Assembly (NCBI GenBank): GCA_964497825.1
Contig: CAZCFA010000003.1
Location: 1 to 64,000 of the forward strand
DNA: 64,000 nt
Reading direction: 5' to 3'
DNA from: RHKX01 sp964497825
Lineage (GTDB): Bacteria; Actinomycetota; Thermoleophilia; Solirubrobacterales; 70-9
The translations under genes were made by a program, and so were the position numbers. The notes beneath the pieces are model-generated. The model had not been told where the DNA came from. It searched no databases and saw only the letters and a list, made by a program, of their open reading frames with translations. Below are positions 39,122-46,995 of the stretch, piece after piece. Positions within the stretch are counted from its first letter, which is position 1. Every line of letters starts with the position of its first letter.

Positions 39122-40237
39122 TCAGACCGCCGTCGCGGCGGCCGCCGCGAGCAGGCCCGCGAGGCCGCTGCGCAGCTCCTCGGTGGTCGGCCAGCCGAAG
39201 CCGAGGCGGAACGAGGAGGGGGGTTGCTCGAACCAGTGGCCGGGGCCGACGTGGGTGCCGTGGTCGGCGAGCAGCACCTCGTAGAAGCGGTCGGTGTCGA
39301 CGCGGTCGGGCGCGCGGAAGCGCGGCATGCCGGTGACGCCGGCCCGCGGCGCGATCCACTCGAAGACGTCCTGGGAGCCGATCCACTCGTCGACGATGCG
39401 GCGGTGCCGTTCGATCCGATCGCGGATCGGCGGCACGATCCGGTCGCTCGCCTCGAGCACCCGTGCGGCGATCTCCTCGTCGGTGGACGAGCCGCAGATC
39501 AGGATCTGTTCCTTCGCCGACAGCAGCGTCTCGGCGAGCTCGCGGTCGCGGCAGACGATCCAGCCGATTCGCAGGCCGGGGAGACCGTAGGCCTTCGACA
39601 TCGAGGAGACGCTGAGCGCCCGCTCCGAGAGCGTCGCCGCGCGCGGCAGCGGCTCGGGATCGAGCGAGCGGTAGGTCTCGTCGACCAAAAGGCGTGCGCT
39701 CGGGTGGCCCTCGATCAGCTCGACGACCCGTTCGAGGGTCGCGGCATCGATCATCGCGCCGGTCGGGTTGTGGGGGTAGGTGACCGAGACGAGCTTGGTC
39801 TCGGGCCGGAGCTGGGAGGCGAGCCGCTCGACGTCGAGCGCCCAGCCGTCCTCGTAGCGAATCGCGATCCGCTCGACGTCGGCGCCGATCCCGCGCGGCG
39901 TCGCGAGGTTGGTCACGTAGTTGGGGGTGTGGACGATCGCGTGGTCGCCGCGATCGAGCAGCGCGGTGGCGATCATGAACAACGCCGGCGCGGCGCCCGC
40001 GGTGACCGTCACCTGCTCGGCGCCGACCGCCCCGTCCTCGGCGGCGATCAGCTCCCGCAGGCGCGGCAGCCCGAGGTGGTCGCCGTAGCGCAGCAGCAGG
40101 TCGCCGACGTCGGTCTCGATCCCGAGGTCGCCGAGCCGCTGGTCGGCGAACGAGCTCTCGGCGAGGTTGTAGGAGATCGCGCCCGCGCCGAGCTCCGCTG
40201 GCGGCTCGAGCTGGATCGGGCGGCGGGCGTAGCGCAT
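39122..40237 (-). CDS. PLP-dependent class I/II aminotransferase
   Basis: A 371-residue fold-type I enzyme. Motifs: 'YGDHLGLPRLRELIA' (substrate loop), 'VTAGAAPALFMIATALLDRG', 'VTYPHNPTGAMID' (PHNPTG; NPTG is the PLP-contact Asn), 'LLVDETYRSLD' and the Schiff-base Lys in 'SSMSKAYGLPGLRIGWI'. It resembles the capreomycidine synthase/aspartate aminotransferase branch. Substrate unknown. It is divergent from the FAD oxidoreductase gene at 40311, with about 70 bases between the starts. Confidence 0.92.
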   Translation of the reverse strand: MRYARRPIQLEPPAELGAGAISYNLAESSFADQRLGDLGIETDVGDLLLRYGDHLGLPRLRELIAAEDGAVGAEQVTVTAGAAPALFMIATALLDRGDHAIVHTPNYVTNLATPRGIGADVERIAIRYEDGWALDVERLASQLRPETKLVSVTYPHNPTGAMIDAATLERVVELIEGHPSARLLVDETYRSLDPEPLPRAATLSERALSVSSMSKAYGLPGLRIGWIVCRDRELAETLLSAKEQILICGSSTDEEIAARVLEASDRIVPPIRDRIERHRRIVDEWIGSQDVFEWIAPRAGVTGMPRFRAPDRVDTDRFYEVLLADHGTHVGPGHWFEQPPSSFRLGFGWPTTEELRSGLAGLLAAAAATAV

Positions 40238-40310
40238 CGCAGCAGCCTAGTGAGCGCCCGGCGCCCGCCCGGCCCCCCGGCCGCCGCCCGGCCCGGATAT
40301 CGTCGCGGCC

Positions 40311-41951
40311 GTGAACGGGATCGCCGCCAAGCTCGGCGAGGTCGGTCTGCCGGAGCCGGTCGCTGCCCTCGCCGCCCGCGACTGGGACGCGATCATCGTC
40401 GGCGGCGGCCACAACGGGCTCACGGCTGCGGCCTATCTGGCCCGCGCCGGCAGGTCGGTGCTGGTGCTCGAGGCGCGCGAGCGGCTCGGCGGCGCGGCGA
40501 CGCTCGAGCGGCCGTTCGCCGACCAGCGCTTCGTCTGCTCGCCGTGCGCCTACGTGGTCGGGTTGCTCGACCCGAAGGTGATCGCCGAGCTCGGGCTGCG
40601 CGACCGCGGCCTGCGGTTCTGGCTCGCCGACCCCGACATGTGGGTGCCGTTCGAGGACGGCACATCGTTCGGCGAGTTCCAGGACGACGCGCGGACGCAG
40701 GCGAGCCTCGAGGCGCTCGGCGTCTCGAAGGCCGACGTCGACGGCTACTGGGCATACAACGCGCTGTTCCGCCGGATCCGGCTGAAGCTGCGCCACGGCG
40801 AGCGCGACGCCTGGGAGGGGGATTCCCCGTCGCGTGACCGGATCGAGGCGATGCTCGATCACGACGAGGAGATGATCGGCGTCGTCTTCGAGGACTCGGT
40901 GGCGTCGGTGATCGAGCGCTACGTCAGCGACACCCGGCTGCAGGACGCGCTGTTCGGCGGCGGCGTGATCGGCACCTGGGCGGGCCCGCGCGATCCCGGG
41001 ACCGCCGGGGTGAAGCTGATGCACAGGCAGGGCTCGCTCGACGGCGAGTCGTCGTCGTGGGGCTACGTCGAGGGCGGGATGGGGATGGTCTCGTTCGCGA
41101 TCGCCGATGCCGCGCGGGAGGCCGGCGCGATCCTCGCCTGCGGGCTGCGGGTGGCGCGGGCGCTGCCCGAGCAGGGGGTCGAGCTCGAGGACGGAACCCT
41201 GCTGCGCGCGCGAACGATCGTCTGCAACGCCGACCCGAAGGTGGCGCTGAAGCTGCTCGGCGGCGCGCTGATCGAGAGCATCGACGGCGGCTACCGCGAG
41301 CGCCTGGAGCGCTGGCAGACCCGCAGCCCGGTGGTCAAGGTGAACGCGGCGCTGCGGCGGCTGCCGAGCTGGACGGCGGCGCCGGGGGAGAGCTGGCCGG
41401 CGCGCTCGCAGATCGACGTCGGCGACGGCATGGACGCCGCCCAGGCGGCGTTCGAGCGCTGCCGCGATCGCGGCGAGCCGGCGGTCAGCTTCGGCGAGAT
41501 CTACTGCCAGACCGGTTACGACCCAACGCCGGCGCCGGCGGGGATGCACCTGATGAGCGTCTTCTCCCAGTTCGTCCCCTACGAGCTCGGCGACGGCGGC
41601 TGGGACTCGCGGCGCGAGCAGGTCGGCGAGCAGGTGATCGCGATGATCGAGCGCTTCGCCCCCGACATCCGCGACTGCCTGATCGAGATCGACGTGCTCG
41701 GCCCGCCCGACGTCGAGGCGCGGATCGGGCTCAGCGGCGGCAACATCTTCCAGGGGGACGTGCTGCCCGAGCAGATGTGGGAGAACCGGCTGACGCCGCG
41801 GACGCCGATCCCCGGCTTTTATCTCTGCGGCGCCGCCACCCACCCGGGCGGCAGCGTGATCGCGACCAACGGCCGCAATGCGGCCCACGCGGTGCTCGCC
41901 GACGTGGCGGCCGGGACGGGCGGCCGGCCGCGGGCCGCTGCCGCTGACTAG
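40311..41951 (+). CDS. FAD-dependent oxidoreductase, phytoene-desaturase/PYROXD2-like
   Basis: A 546-residue flavoprotein with a GTG start. The dinucleotide fold is 'DAIIVGGGHNGLTAAAYLAR', followed by 'LEARERLGGAATLE'. The C-terminal FAD-binding segment is 'PGFYLCGAATHPGGSVIATN' then 'GRNAAHAVLAD'. The family oxidises or isomerises amines and polyenes. A paralogue with the same ends is encoded at 46996-48738. No carotenoid pathway gene (crtB or crtE) is nearby. Confidence 0.9.
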   Translation: MNGIAAKLGEVGLPEPVAALAARDWDAIIVGGGHNGLTAAAYLARAGRSVLVLEARERLGGAATLERPFADQRFVCSPCAYVVGLLDPKVIAELGLRDRGLRFWLADPDMWVPFEDGTSFGEFQDDARTQASLEALGVSKADVDGYWAYNALFRRIRLKLRHGERDAWEGDSPSRDRIEAMLDHDEEMIGVVFEDSVASVIERYVSDTRLQDALFGGGVIGTWAGPRDPGTAGVKLMHRQGSLDGESSSWGYVEGGMGMVSFAIADAAREAGAILACGLRVARALPEQGVELEDGTLLRARTIVCNADPKVALKLLGGALIESIDGGYRERLERWQTRSPVVKVNAALRRLPSWTAAPGESWPARSQIDVGDGMDAAQAAFERCRDRGEPAVSFGEIYCQTGYDPTPAPAGMHLMSVFSQFVPYELGDGGWDSRREQVGEQVIAMIERFAPDIRDCLIEIDVLGPPDVEARIGLSGGNIFQGDVLPEQMWENRLTPRTPIPGFYLCGAATHPGGSVIATNGRNAAHAVLADVAAGTGGRPRAAAAD

Positions 41952-42030
41952 GTGACGGCGGGGTCGCCGGCGCCCGGCCAGCTCGTTTGCGCGGCTAAAG
42001 GAACGGCGGTCGGGAACCGATCAGCAGGGC

Positions 42031-42492
42031 ATGACCGAAAGCACATCGCAGGCACCCGTTCCCGGCTGGTATCACGACCCGGAGGGTCAGGGCCTCCGCT
42101 GGTGGGACGGATCGAGCTGGACGACCCACGTGCGCCAGGCCGAGCCGCCGGCGGCCGCGCCGCCGTCGCCGTCGCCGTCGCCGGCTCCGGCTGCCGAGCC
42201 CGCCGTGGCCGCCCAGCCCGAGGTCGCGCCGGCACAAGCACCCCCCGCGCGACCCGAGTCGACCTCGCCGGCGGCGCCGGTGGAGGCCGCGGGCGGGCCG
42301 CCGTTCAACCCCGCCGAGGGCGGCGGCATCAGGGTGACAGGCGCCGACAAGAAGTCGAAGGGGCTGAGGGGATCGAGGGGCTCGACCGGATCGGGCGGCT
42401 CGCTGTCGGAGAAGCTCAACGACAATCCGCTGCCGGTGCTCCTCATCCTGGCGGCGATCCTGGTCATCGTCGTCATCATCTTCGTCCTCTGA
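42031..42492 (+). CDS. DUF2510 tail-anchored membrane protein
   Basis: A 153-residue protein. The N-terminal DUF2510 module 'VPGWYHDPEGQGLRWWDGSS' is followed by a long Pro/Ala-rich linker, a Gly/Ser/Arg-rich region and a single C-terminal membrane helix 'LPVLLILAAILVIVVIIFVL'. It is therefore tail-anchored with the DUF2510 domain in the cytosol. A second DUF2510 protein lies at 36821. Confidence 0.8.
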   Translation: MTESTSQAPVPGWYHDPEGQGLRWWDGSSWTTHVRQAEPPAAAPPSPSPSPAPAAEPAVAAQPEVAPAQAPPARPESTSPAAPVEAAGGPPFNPAEGGGIRVTGADKKSKGLRGSRGSTGSGGSLSEKLNDNPLPVLLILAAILVIVVIIFVL

Positions 42493-42544
42493 TCGATCCG
42501 GACGGCCGCCGGGGCGACCGGCCCCGACCGCGGCCCCGACCGCG

Positions 42545-42898
42545 TCAGTAGGCGAAGACCTCGACCCGGTAGCCGTCGGGGTCGAGCACCTGAACGCGGA
42601 TCGGTGCGAGCTCGCCCTCGAACTCGGTCTCGGTGACGCCGTCGGCGGCGAAGCGCTCGCGGGCGGCGAGCACCTCGTCCGCCGTCGCGACCTGAAAGCC
42701 GAAGTGGGTCGTGCGCGGCTGGTCCATCGAGCCCGGGTCCTCGCCGTCGCTGAGCGCCAGCAGCGAGCCGCCGCGATCGGCGAGGATCAGCAGGTGGGCG
42801 TCGTCGTGGACGCGCTCGGTGAGGCCGAAATGACGTCCGTAGAAGTCCGCGGACCGGTCCCGGTCACGGACGGCGAGGGCGACGTGATTGAGGTTCAC
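42545..42898 (-). CDS. VOC (glyoxalase-like) family protein
   Basis: A 117-residue two-module VOC protein. Module 1 has 'NHVALAVRDRDRSADFYGRH', with the first metal His; module 2 has 'TTHFGFQVATADEVLAA', with the second His; the closing strand is 'VQVLDPDGYRVEVFAY' with the metal Glu. These proteins bind a divalent metal in glyoxalase, dioxygenase or antibiotic-resistance roles. Which one cannot be told here. Confidence 0.9.
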   Translation of the reverse strand: MNLNHVALAVRDRDRSADFYGRHFGLTERVHDDAHLLILADRGGSLLALSDGEDPGSMDQPRTTHFGFQVATADEVLAARERFAADGVTETEFEGELAPIRVQVLDPDGYRVEVFAY

Positions 42899-42973
42899 GC
42901 TCGCGAGCGCGCGGCGGCGACGGCCCCGGGCCGCCCCGCTTCAGCCGGATCGGCCAAGTCAGCCTGCTCAGGC

Positions 42974-43321
42974 CTAGCGGGCCGACTTGCGGCCCGCGCG
43001 CTTGACCAGGAACGCCTTGTTCTGGGTCCGCTGCACGAACTTGCCGCGGCGGGCGAACAGCTTCCAGCCATCGGGCAGGTCGCCGGCGGGGCGCTGCAGG
43101 AAGCGGGCGAAGTTCGACGACGCGTCGACGCAGGGCATCCGCTTGACCGAGATCGTGTAGGGGCCCTTCGGCAGCACCAGCTTGCCGATCCGGTCGTTGT
43201 GGAGGACGTTGAACTCGCCCGGGCAGGCGGTTGCGGCGCTCGCCGTGGTGGCGCCGGCGAGCCCGCCGAGGGCGATCGCGCCGGCGACGGCGAGGGAGAG
43301 CAGCTTGCGGTTGCGGGTCAT
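42974..43321 (-). CDS. Small secreted Cys-containing hypothetical protein
   Basis: A 115-residue protein with a signal peptide (MTRNRKLLSLAVAGAIALGG, cleavage after ATTASA). The mature part has 'CPGEFNVLHNDRIGKLVLPK' and 'VKRMPCVDASSNFARFLQRP', giving two Cys that likely form a disulfide, and a basic C-terminal end. I recall similar small secreted proteins in this group of organisms but know no function. Confidence 0.7.
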   Translation of the reverse strand: MTRNRKLLSLAVAGAIALGGLAGATTASAATACPGEFNVLHNDRIGKLVLPKGPYTISVKRMPCVDASSNFARFLQRPAGDLPDGWKLFARRGKFVQRTQNKAFLVKRAGRKSAR

Positions 43322-43471
43322 CGGGAGCCTTTCGTGGGAACGGTTTTCGGCGGCGGCAACCTATCAGCGCTGTCCACCGACCAGCGTCGGTGCTTCCGGG
43401 CGGCCAGCGCGGCGTCCGCGGAGACCCACGAACGAGGGCAACGACGACGCTGAGCGGAGCAGCGTCACCGC

Positions 43472-46402
43472 TTGGTGTCTATCGTGGCCGCGGTGGCGGG
43501 AGTCGTGGGACCGGTGCGATCGACGGCGGCACGGGCGCCCTCGCGGGTGGTCGTCGCCCTCGCGACGGCGATCCTCGCGGCGGCGGCATCCGTTCCGTCA
43601 GCCGCGGCTGCGGCCACCGTTGATGCCGGTTCGCTCCGCGCCGCGATCGCCGCTGATCCCTGGGGTCTCACCCTCAACGACCCCGCTCGCCCGTCTGCCC
43701 CCGTCCTCGTCGAGGATCGCGCTCGGGGCACCGGCGCCGACGGGACGCTCGGGTTTCGAACCGCCGCGGGATGGTTCCACGCGACCCGCGCCGTCCCCGG
43801 CAGCGTCGTCGACGCAGGCGACTCATACTCAGCGCGACTGCAGACCACCGATCCGGACGGCGGCGAGATCGAGGTGCGCGTCGAGCCCGACGCCCGGGGC
43901 GTAATGCGGTTGTCAGCCGACGTCGTCGGAGCGGCAGCCGCGGTTGAGGCGACCGGAATCGCGTTCCGCGCCCAGCCCCGGGAGCGGTACCTGGGCTTCG
44001 GCGAGCGCTCCAACGCCGTCGACCAACGCGGCAACACGGTCGAGAACTTCGTTGGCGAGGGCCCCTACGTGCCCGAAGAACGGGCTGCGGTCGCGCCGTT
44101 CGTTCCCGCCTGGGCCTACCACCAGCGCGACGACGCGACCTACTTCCCGATGCCGTGGCTGCTGTCGACGGCGGGATACGGAGTCCTGGTCGATAACGCC
44201 GAAACCAGCTACTACCGCCTCGACACGAGCGATGGTGCCTGGGGGCTCGAGGTCGAGGCCGAGCGCCTCTCCCTGCGCGTGTTCGCCGGACCGACTCCGG
44301 CCGCGGCGCTGAGACGGATGACCGGGCGGACCGGCACCCAGCCGAAACCCGCTGACCCGTGGCTGTTCGGACCCACCTTCCACGTCGGCAGCCCACGGGC
44401 GGAGGAGCGCTCCCGGGTCGGGCTGCTGCGCGGGGGCGATGCGCCGATCTCCGCGGTGGAGACCTCACCCCAGTACCTGCCCTGCGGCGCCCAGCGGTCA
44501 CGGGGCAACCAGTACGAGCGCGACCGCACCGCCTGGTTCCACTCCCAGGGCCTGGCGGCCACCTCATACATCGTCCCCAACGTCTGCACCAACTACGCGC
44601 CGGTGTACGGGCAAGGTGCGGCAGCGGGATTGTTCGCGAAGACCACCGGGGGCGATCCCTATGTCTACAACTACGCCGTACGCAACTTCCGGGTGTCGCA
44701 GATCGACTTCACCGCGCCCGGCGCCGACGACTACTTCGGCGGGCTCCTGCAGGAGACCATCGATGACGGGTTCGACGGCTGGATGGAGGACTACGGGGAG
44801 TACACGCCGCTCGACGCCAAGTTCGCCGATGGCACGCCGGCCGCTCAGATGCACAACCTCTACCCGGTCCTCTACCACCGCTCTGCACTGCGGACGTCGA
44901 CCGACCAGGACAGGCCGATCGCGTCGTTCGTCCGCTCCGGATGGACGGGGTCGGCTCGCTACTCCCAGCTCGTCTGGGGCGGTGATCCAACGACCGACTG
45001 GGGCTACGACGGTCTCACCTCAGCGGTCCGGAACGGCCTCACGATGGGCACATCCGGAGTCAGTCGTTGGGGCTCTGACATCGGCGGCTTCTTCGCGATC
45101 ACCCGGCAGCTCTCACCCGAGCTGCTGATCCGCTGGATTCAGTTCGGTGCCGTGTCCGGCTACATGAAGACCCGCCAGGACGGCGTGGCCGTCCCGGCGG
45201 ACAAGCCCCGGCCCCAGATCTGGGATCCGGAGATCCTGCCGCAGTGGCGCCGGTGGGCGAAGCTGCGGACCCAGCTCTATCCCTACCTGCGCGCGGCAGA
45301 TGCCGAGTATCGCCGCAGCGGGCTGCCGCTGATGCGCCATCTCGCGCTCACCGATCCGGGCGACCCGCGCGCGGTGGAGCGTGACGACGAGTACATGTTC
45401 GGCCCCGACCTCCTCGCTGCGCCGGTCACCGAACCCGGTGCCACCACTCGTGACGTCTACCTCCCGAACGGCTCGTGGATCGACATGTGGCGAGCCGTCG
45501 ATTACGTTCCGGAGACGGGTGGCCTGCGGATGGGCGCCGCCGAGACCCTCGCCGGTCGCAGCGACGCGACGGTGCCGGCGCCGCTGGGGGAGCTGCCGCT
45601 GCTGGCCCGCGCGGGCGCGGTTCTACCGCTGCTGCCGGCGGACGTCGACACCCTCTCCTCGTATGGAGACGACGATCCCGACCTCGTCACCCTCGCCGAC
45701 CGTCGCGACTCGATCGAGCTGCTCGCCTTCCCGCGCGGAACGACCGGCGCGAGCTTCCTCGGCGATGAGCGGTTGAGCTCGCACGAGGGCGATGGGGTCT
45801 GGCGATTGGGGGTCGAGGGATCGCGGGAACGCACCTACCACCTGCAGGCCTCGATGCGAACCCTGAACGAGCCGATGAGGGCGTGCGCCGTCAGCCTCGA
45901 CGGCGTCGCGCTGCCCGACGGCGCCTGGAGCTACGACGAGGACACCGGGGTGCTTCGGGTCGAGTTCCGCGCCACAACCGGGACGCTGACTGTGAACGGA
46001 TCGGGCGGGCGATGCGCGCCGGAGCGCTGCAAGGGCACGGAGGCGACGATCTCTGGGACCTCGGGCGCGGACGACCTCCGCGGAACGCCGGGGCGCGACG
46101 TGATCGCTGCGGGCTCCGGCGACGACCGGGTCCGCTCGCTGGGAGGTCGCGACATCGTCTGCCTCGGGCGCGGCGACGATCGGGCGTCGGCCGGGGACGG
46201 GGCCGACCGGGTCGGGGGAGGTTCCGGCAACGACCGCATGAGCGGTGGCTCCGGGCGGGACCGGCTGCGCGGCGGGCGTGGGCGCGACCGGCTGCGCGGC
46301 GGCCCGGGGCGGGACCGGCTGCATGGCGGGGCCGGGCGCGACCATGCCTTCGGTGGCCGCGGCGACGATCGCTGTCGCGCCGAGCGGCGCCGCTCCTGCT
46401 GA
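43472..46402 (+). CDS. Secreted GH31 alpha-glycosidase with C-terminal RTX calcium-binding repeats
   Basis: A 976-residue protein; TTG 43472 or a nearby GTG could start it. It has a signal peptide (about residues 20-50, ending SVPSAAAAA). The GH31 N-terminal beta domain contains 'RYLGFGERSNAVDQRGNTVE'. The barrel carries the nucleophile Asp in 'DGWMEDYGEYTP' (about 440) and the acid/base Asp in 'RWGSDIGGFFA' (about 536). The DYGE context resembles the YihQ/sulfoquinovosidase branch, so alpha-glucosidase versus sulfoquinovosidase is open. Residues about 860-970 are RTX-like nonapeptides (GGxGxDxxx), many with R for the usual hydrophobic residue, such as 'LRGGRGRDRLRGG'. A glycosidase fused to RTX repeats is unusual. 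Confidence 0.88.
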   Translation: MVSIVAAVAGVVGPVRSTAARAPSRVVVALATAILAAAASVPSAAAAATVDAGSLRAAIAADPWGLTLNDPARPSAPVLVEDRARGTGADGTLGFRTAAGWFHATRAVPGSVVDAGDSYSARLQTTDPDGGEIEVRVEPDARGVMRLSADVVGAAAAVEATGIAFRAQPRERYLGFGERSNAVDQRGNTVENFVGEGPYVPEERAAVAPFVPAWAYHQRDDATYFPMPWLLSTAGYGVLVDNAETSYYRLDTSDGAWGLEVEAERLSLRVFAGPTPAAALRRMTGRTGTQPKPADPWLFGPTFHVGSPRAEERSRVGLLRGGDAPISAVETSPQYLPCGAQRSRGNQYERDRTAWFHSQGLAATSYIVPNVCTNYAPVYGQGAAAGLFAKTTGGDPYVYNYAVRNFRVSQIDFTAPGADDYFGGLLQETIDDGFDGWMEDYGEYTPLDAKFADGTPAAQMHNLYPVLYHRSALRTSTDQDRPIASFVRSGWTGSARYSQLVWGGDPTTDWGYDGLTSAVRNGLTMGTSGVSRWGSDIGGFFAITRQLSPELLIRWIQFGAVSGYMKTRQDGVAVPADKPRPQIWDPEILPQWRRWAKLRTQLYPYLRAADAEYRRSGLPLMRHLALTDPGDPRAVERDDEYMFGPDLLAAPVTEPGATTRDVYLPNGSWIDMWRAVDYVPETGGLRMGAAETLAGRSDATVPAPLGELPLLARAGAVLPLLPADVDTLSSYGDDDPDLVTLADRRDSIELLAFPRGTTGASFLGDERLSSHEGDGVWRLGVEGSRERTYHLQASMRTLNEPMRACAVSLDGVALPDGAWSYDEDTGVLRVEFRATTGTLTVNGSGGRCAPERCKGTEATISGTSGADDLRGTPGRDVIAAGSGDDRVRSLGGRDIVCLGRGDDRASAGDGADRVGGGSGNDRMSGGSGRDRLRGGRGRDRLRGGPGRDRLHGGAGRDHAFGGRGDDRCRAERRRSC

Positions 46403-46445
46403 GCCGGGAGACGGGGCGCAGCGGCCGCCCGGCCGGGCCGTGCCG

Positions 46446-46934
46446 CTAGCGCAGGATCTCGACCAGCAGCACCCAGGCGTTCATGACGCCGGAGAGGATC
46501 CCGAGCAGGACGCCGGCGCCGATCCAGTAGAGCCCACCGCCGGCTTCGACCAGGAGGCTGATCCCGCCGATGAGGACCGGGACGCTGGCCAGCGTCCACA
46601 TCAGGTGGCGGCTGAGGTGCTCCTCACCCTGCTTCGGCCCGGCCCCCTGGCGGTTGACCTGCGCGGCGACGCCGATCAGCAGCAGCGCCTGCACGAGCAG
46701 CAGGATCCCCAGCGCGGTCTCGCTGAGGGCGGGCATCAGCACGATCAGCGACGCGAGCACGACGCCGAGCAACGCGAGCACGGTCTCGAGCGCCCGCTCC
46801 GCGACGCCGCGCAGCGACAGGATGCGATCGATGTTGATCGAGATCGCGACGAAGACGAGGCCGGCCAGCGCCGCCGCGGCGCCCGCCGCGGCGAGGAAGA
46901 ACTCGCTCCACTCGCTCGGGTCGTAGGCGGTCAC
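46446..46934 (-). CDS. Hypothetical four-helix membrane protein
   Basis: A 162-residue protein from the GTG at 46934. Four hydrophobic segments are visible: 'FFLAAAGAAAALAGLVFVAI', 'VLALLGVVLASLIVLM', 'LLLVQALLLIGVAAQV' and the pair near the C-terminus ('LASVPVLIGGISLLVEAG', 'WIGAGVLLGILSGVMNAWVL'). It resembles small predicted membrane proteins common in actinobacteria. It lies just downstream of the FAD oxidoreductase gene on the same strand. Function unknown. Confidence 0.7.
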   Translation of the reverse strand: MTAYDPSEWSEFFLAAAGAAAALAGLVFVAISINIDRILSLRGVAERALETVLALLGVVLASLIVLMPALSETALGILLLVQALLLIGVAAQVNRQGAGPKQGEEHLSRHLMWTLASVPVLIGGISLLVEAGGGLYWIGAGVLLGILSGVMNAWVLLVEILR

Positions 46935-46995
46935 GAGGGGACGATCCTACGCGCTGCCGGTGCCGGTGCCGGTGCCGTGGCCGCGGCTTCGGGAG

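Noticed and set aside
46054..46384. CRISPR-like short repeats at the end of the GH31 gene
   Set aside because: The repeats are in-frame codons for RTX nonapeptides of 27 bases with no unique spacers.
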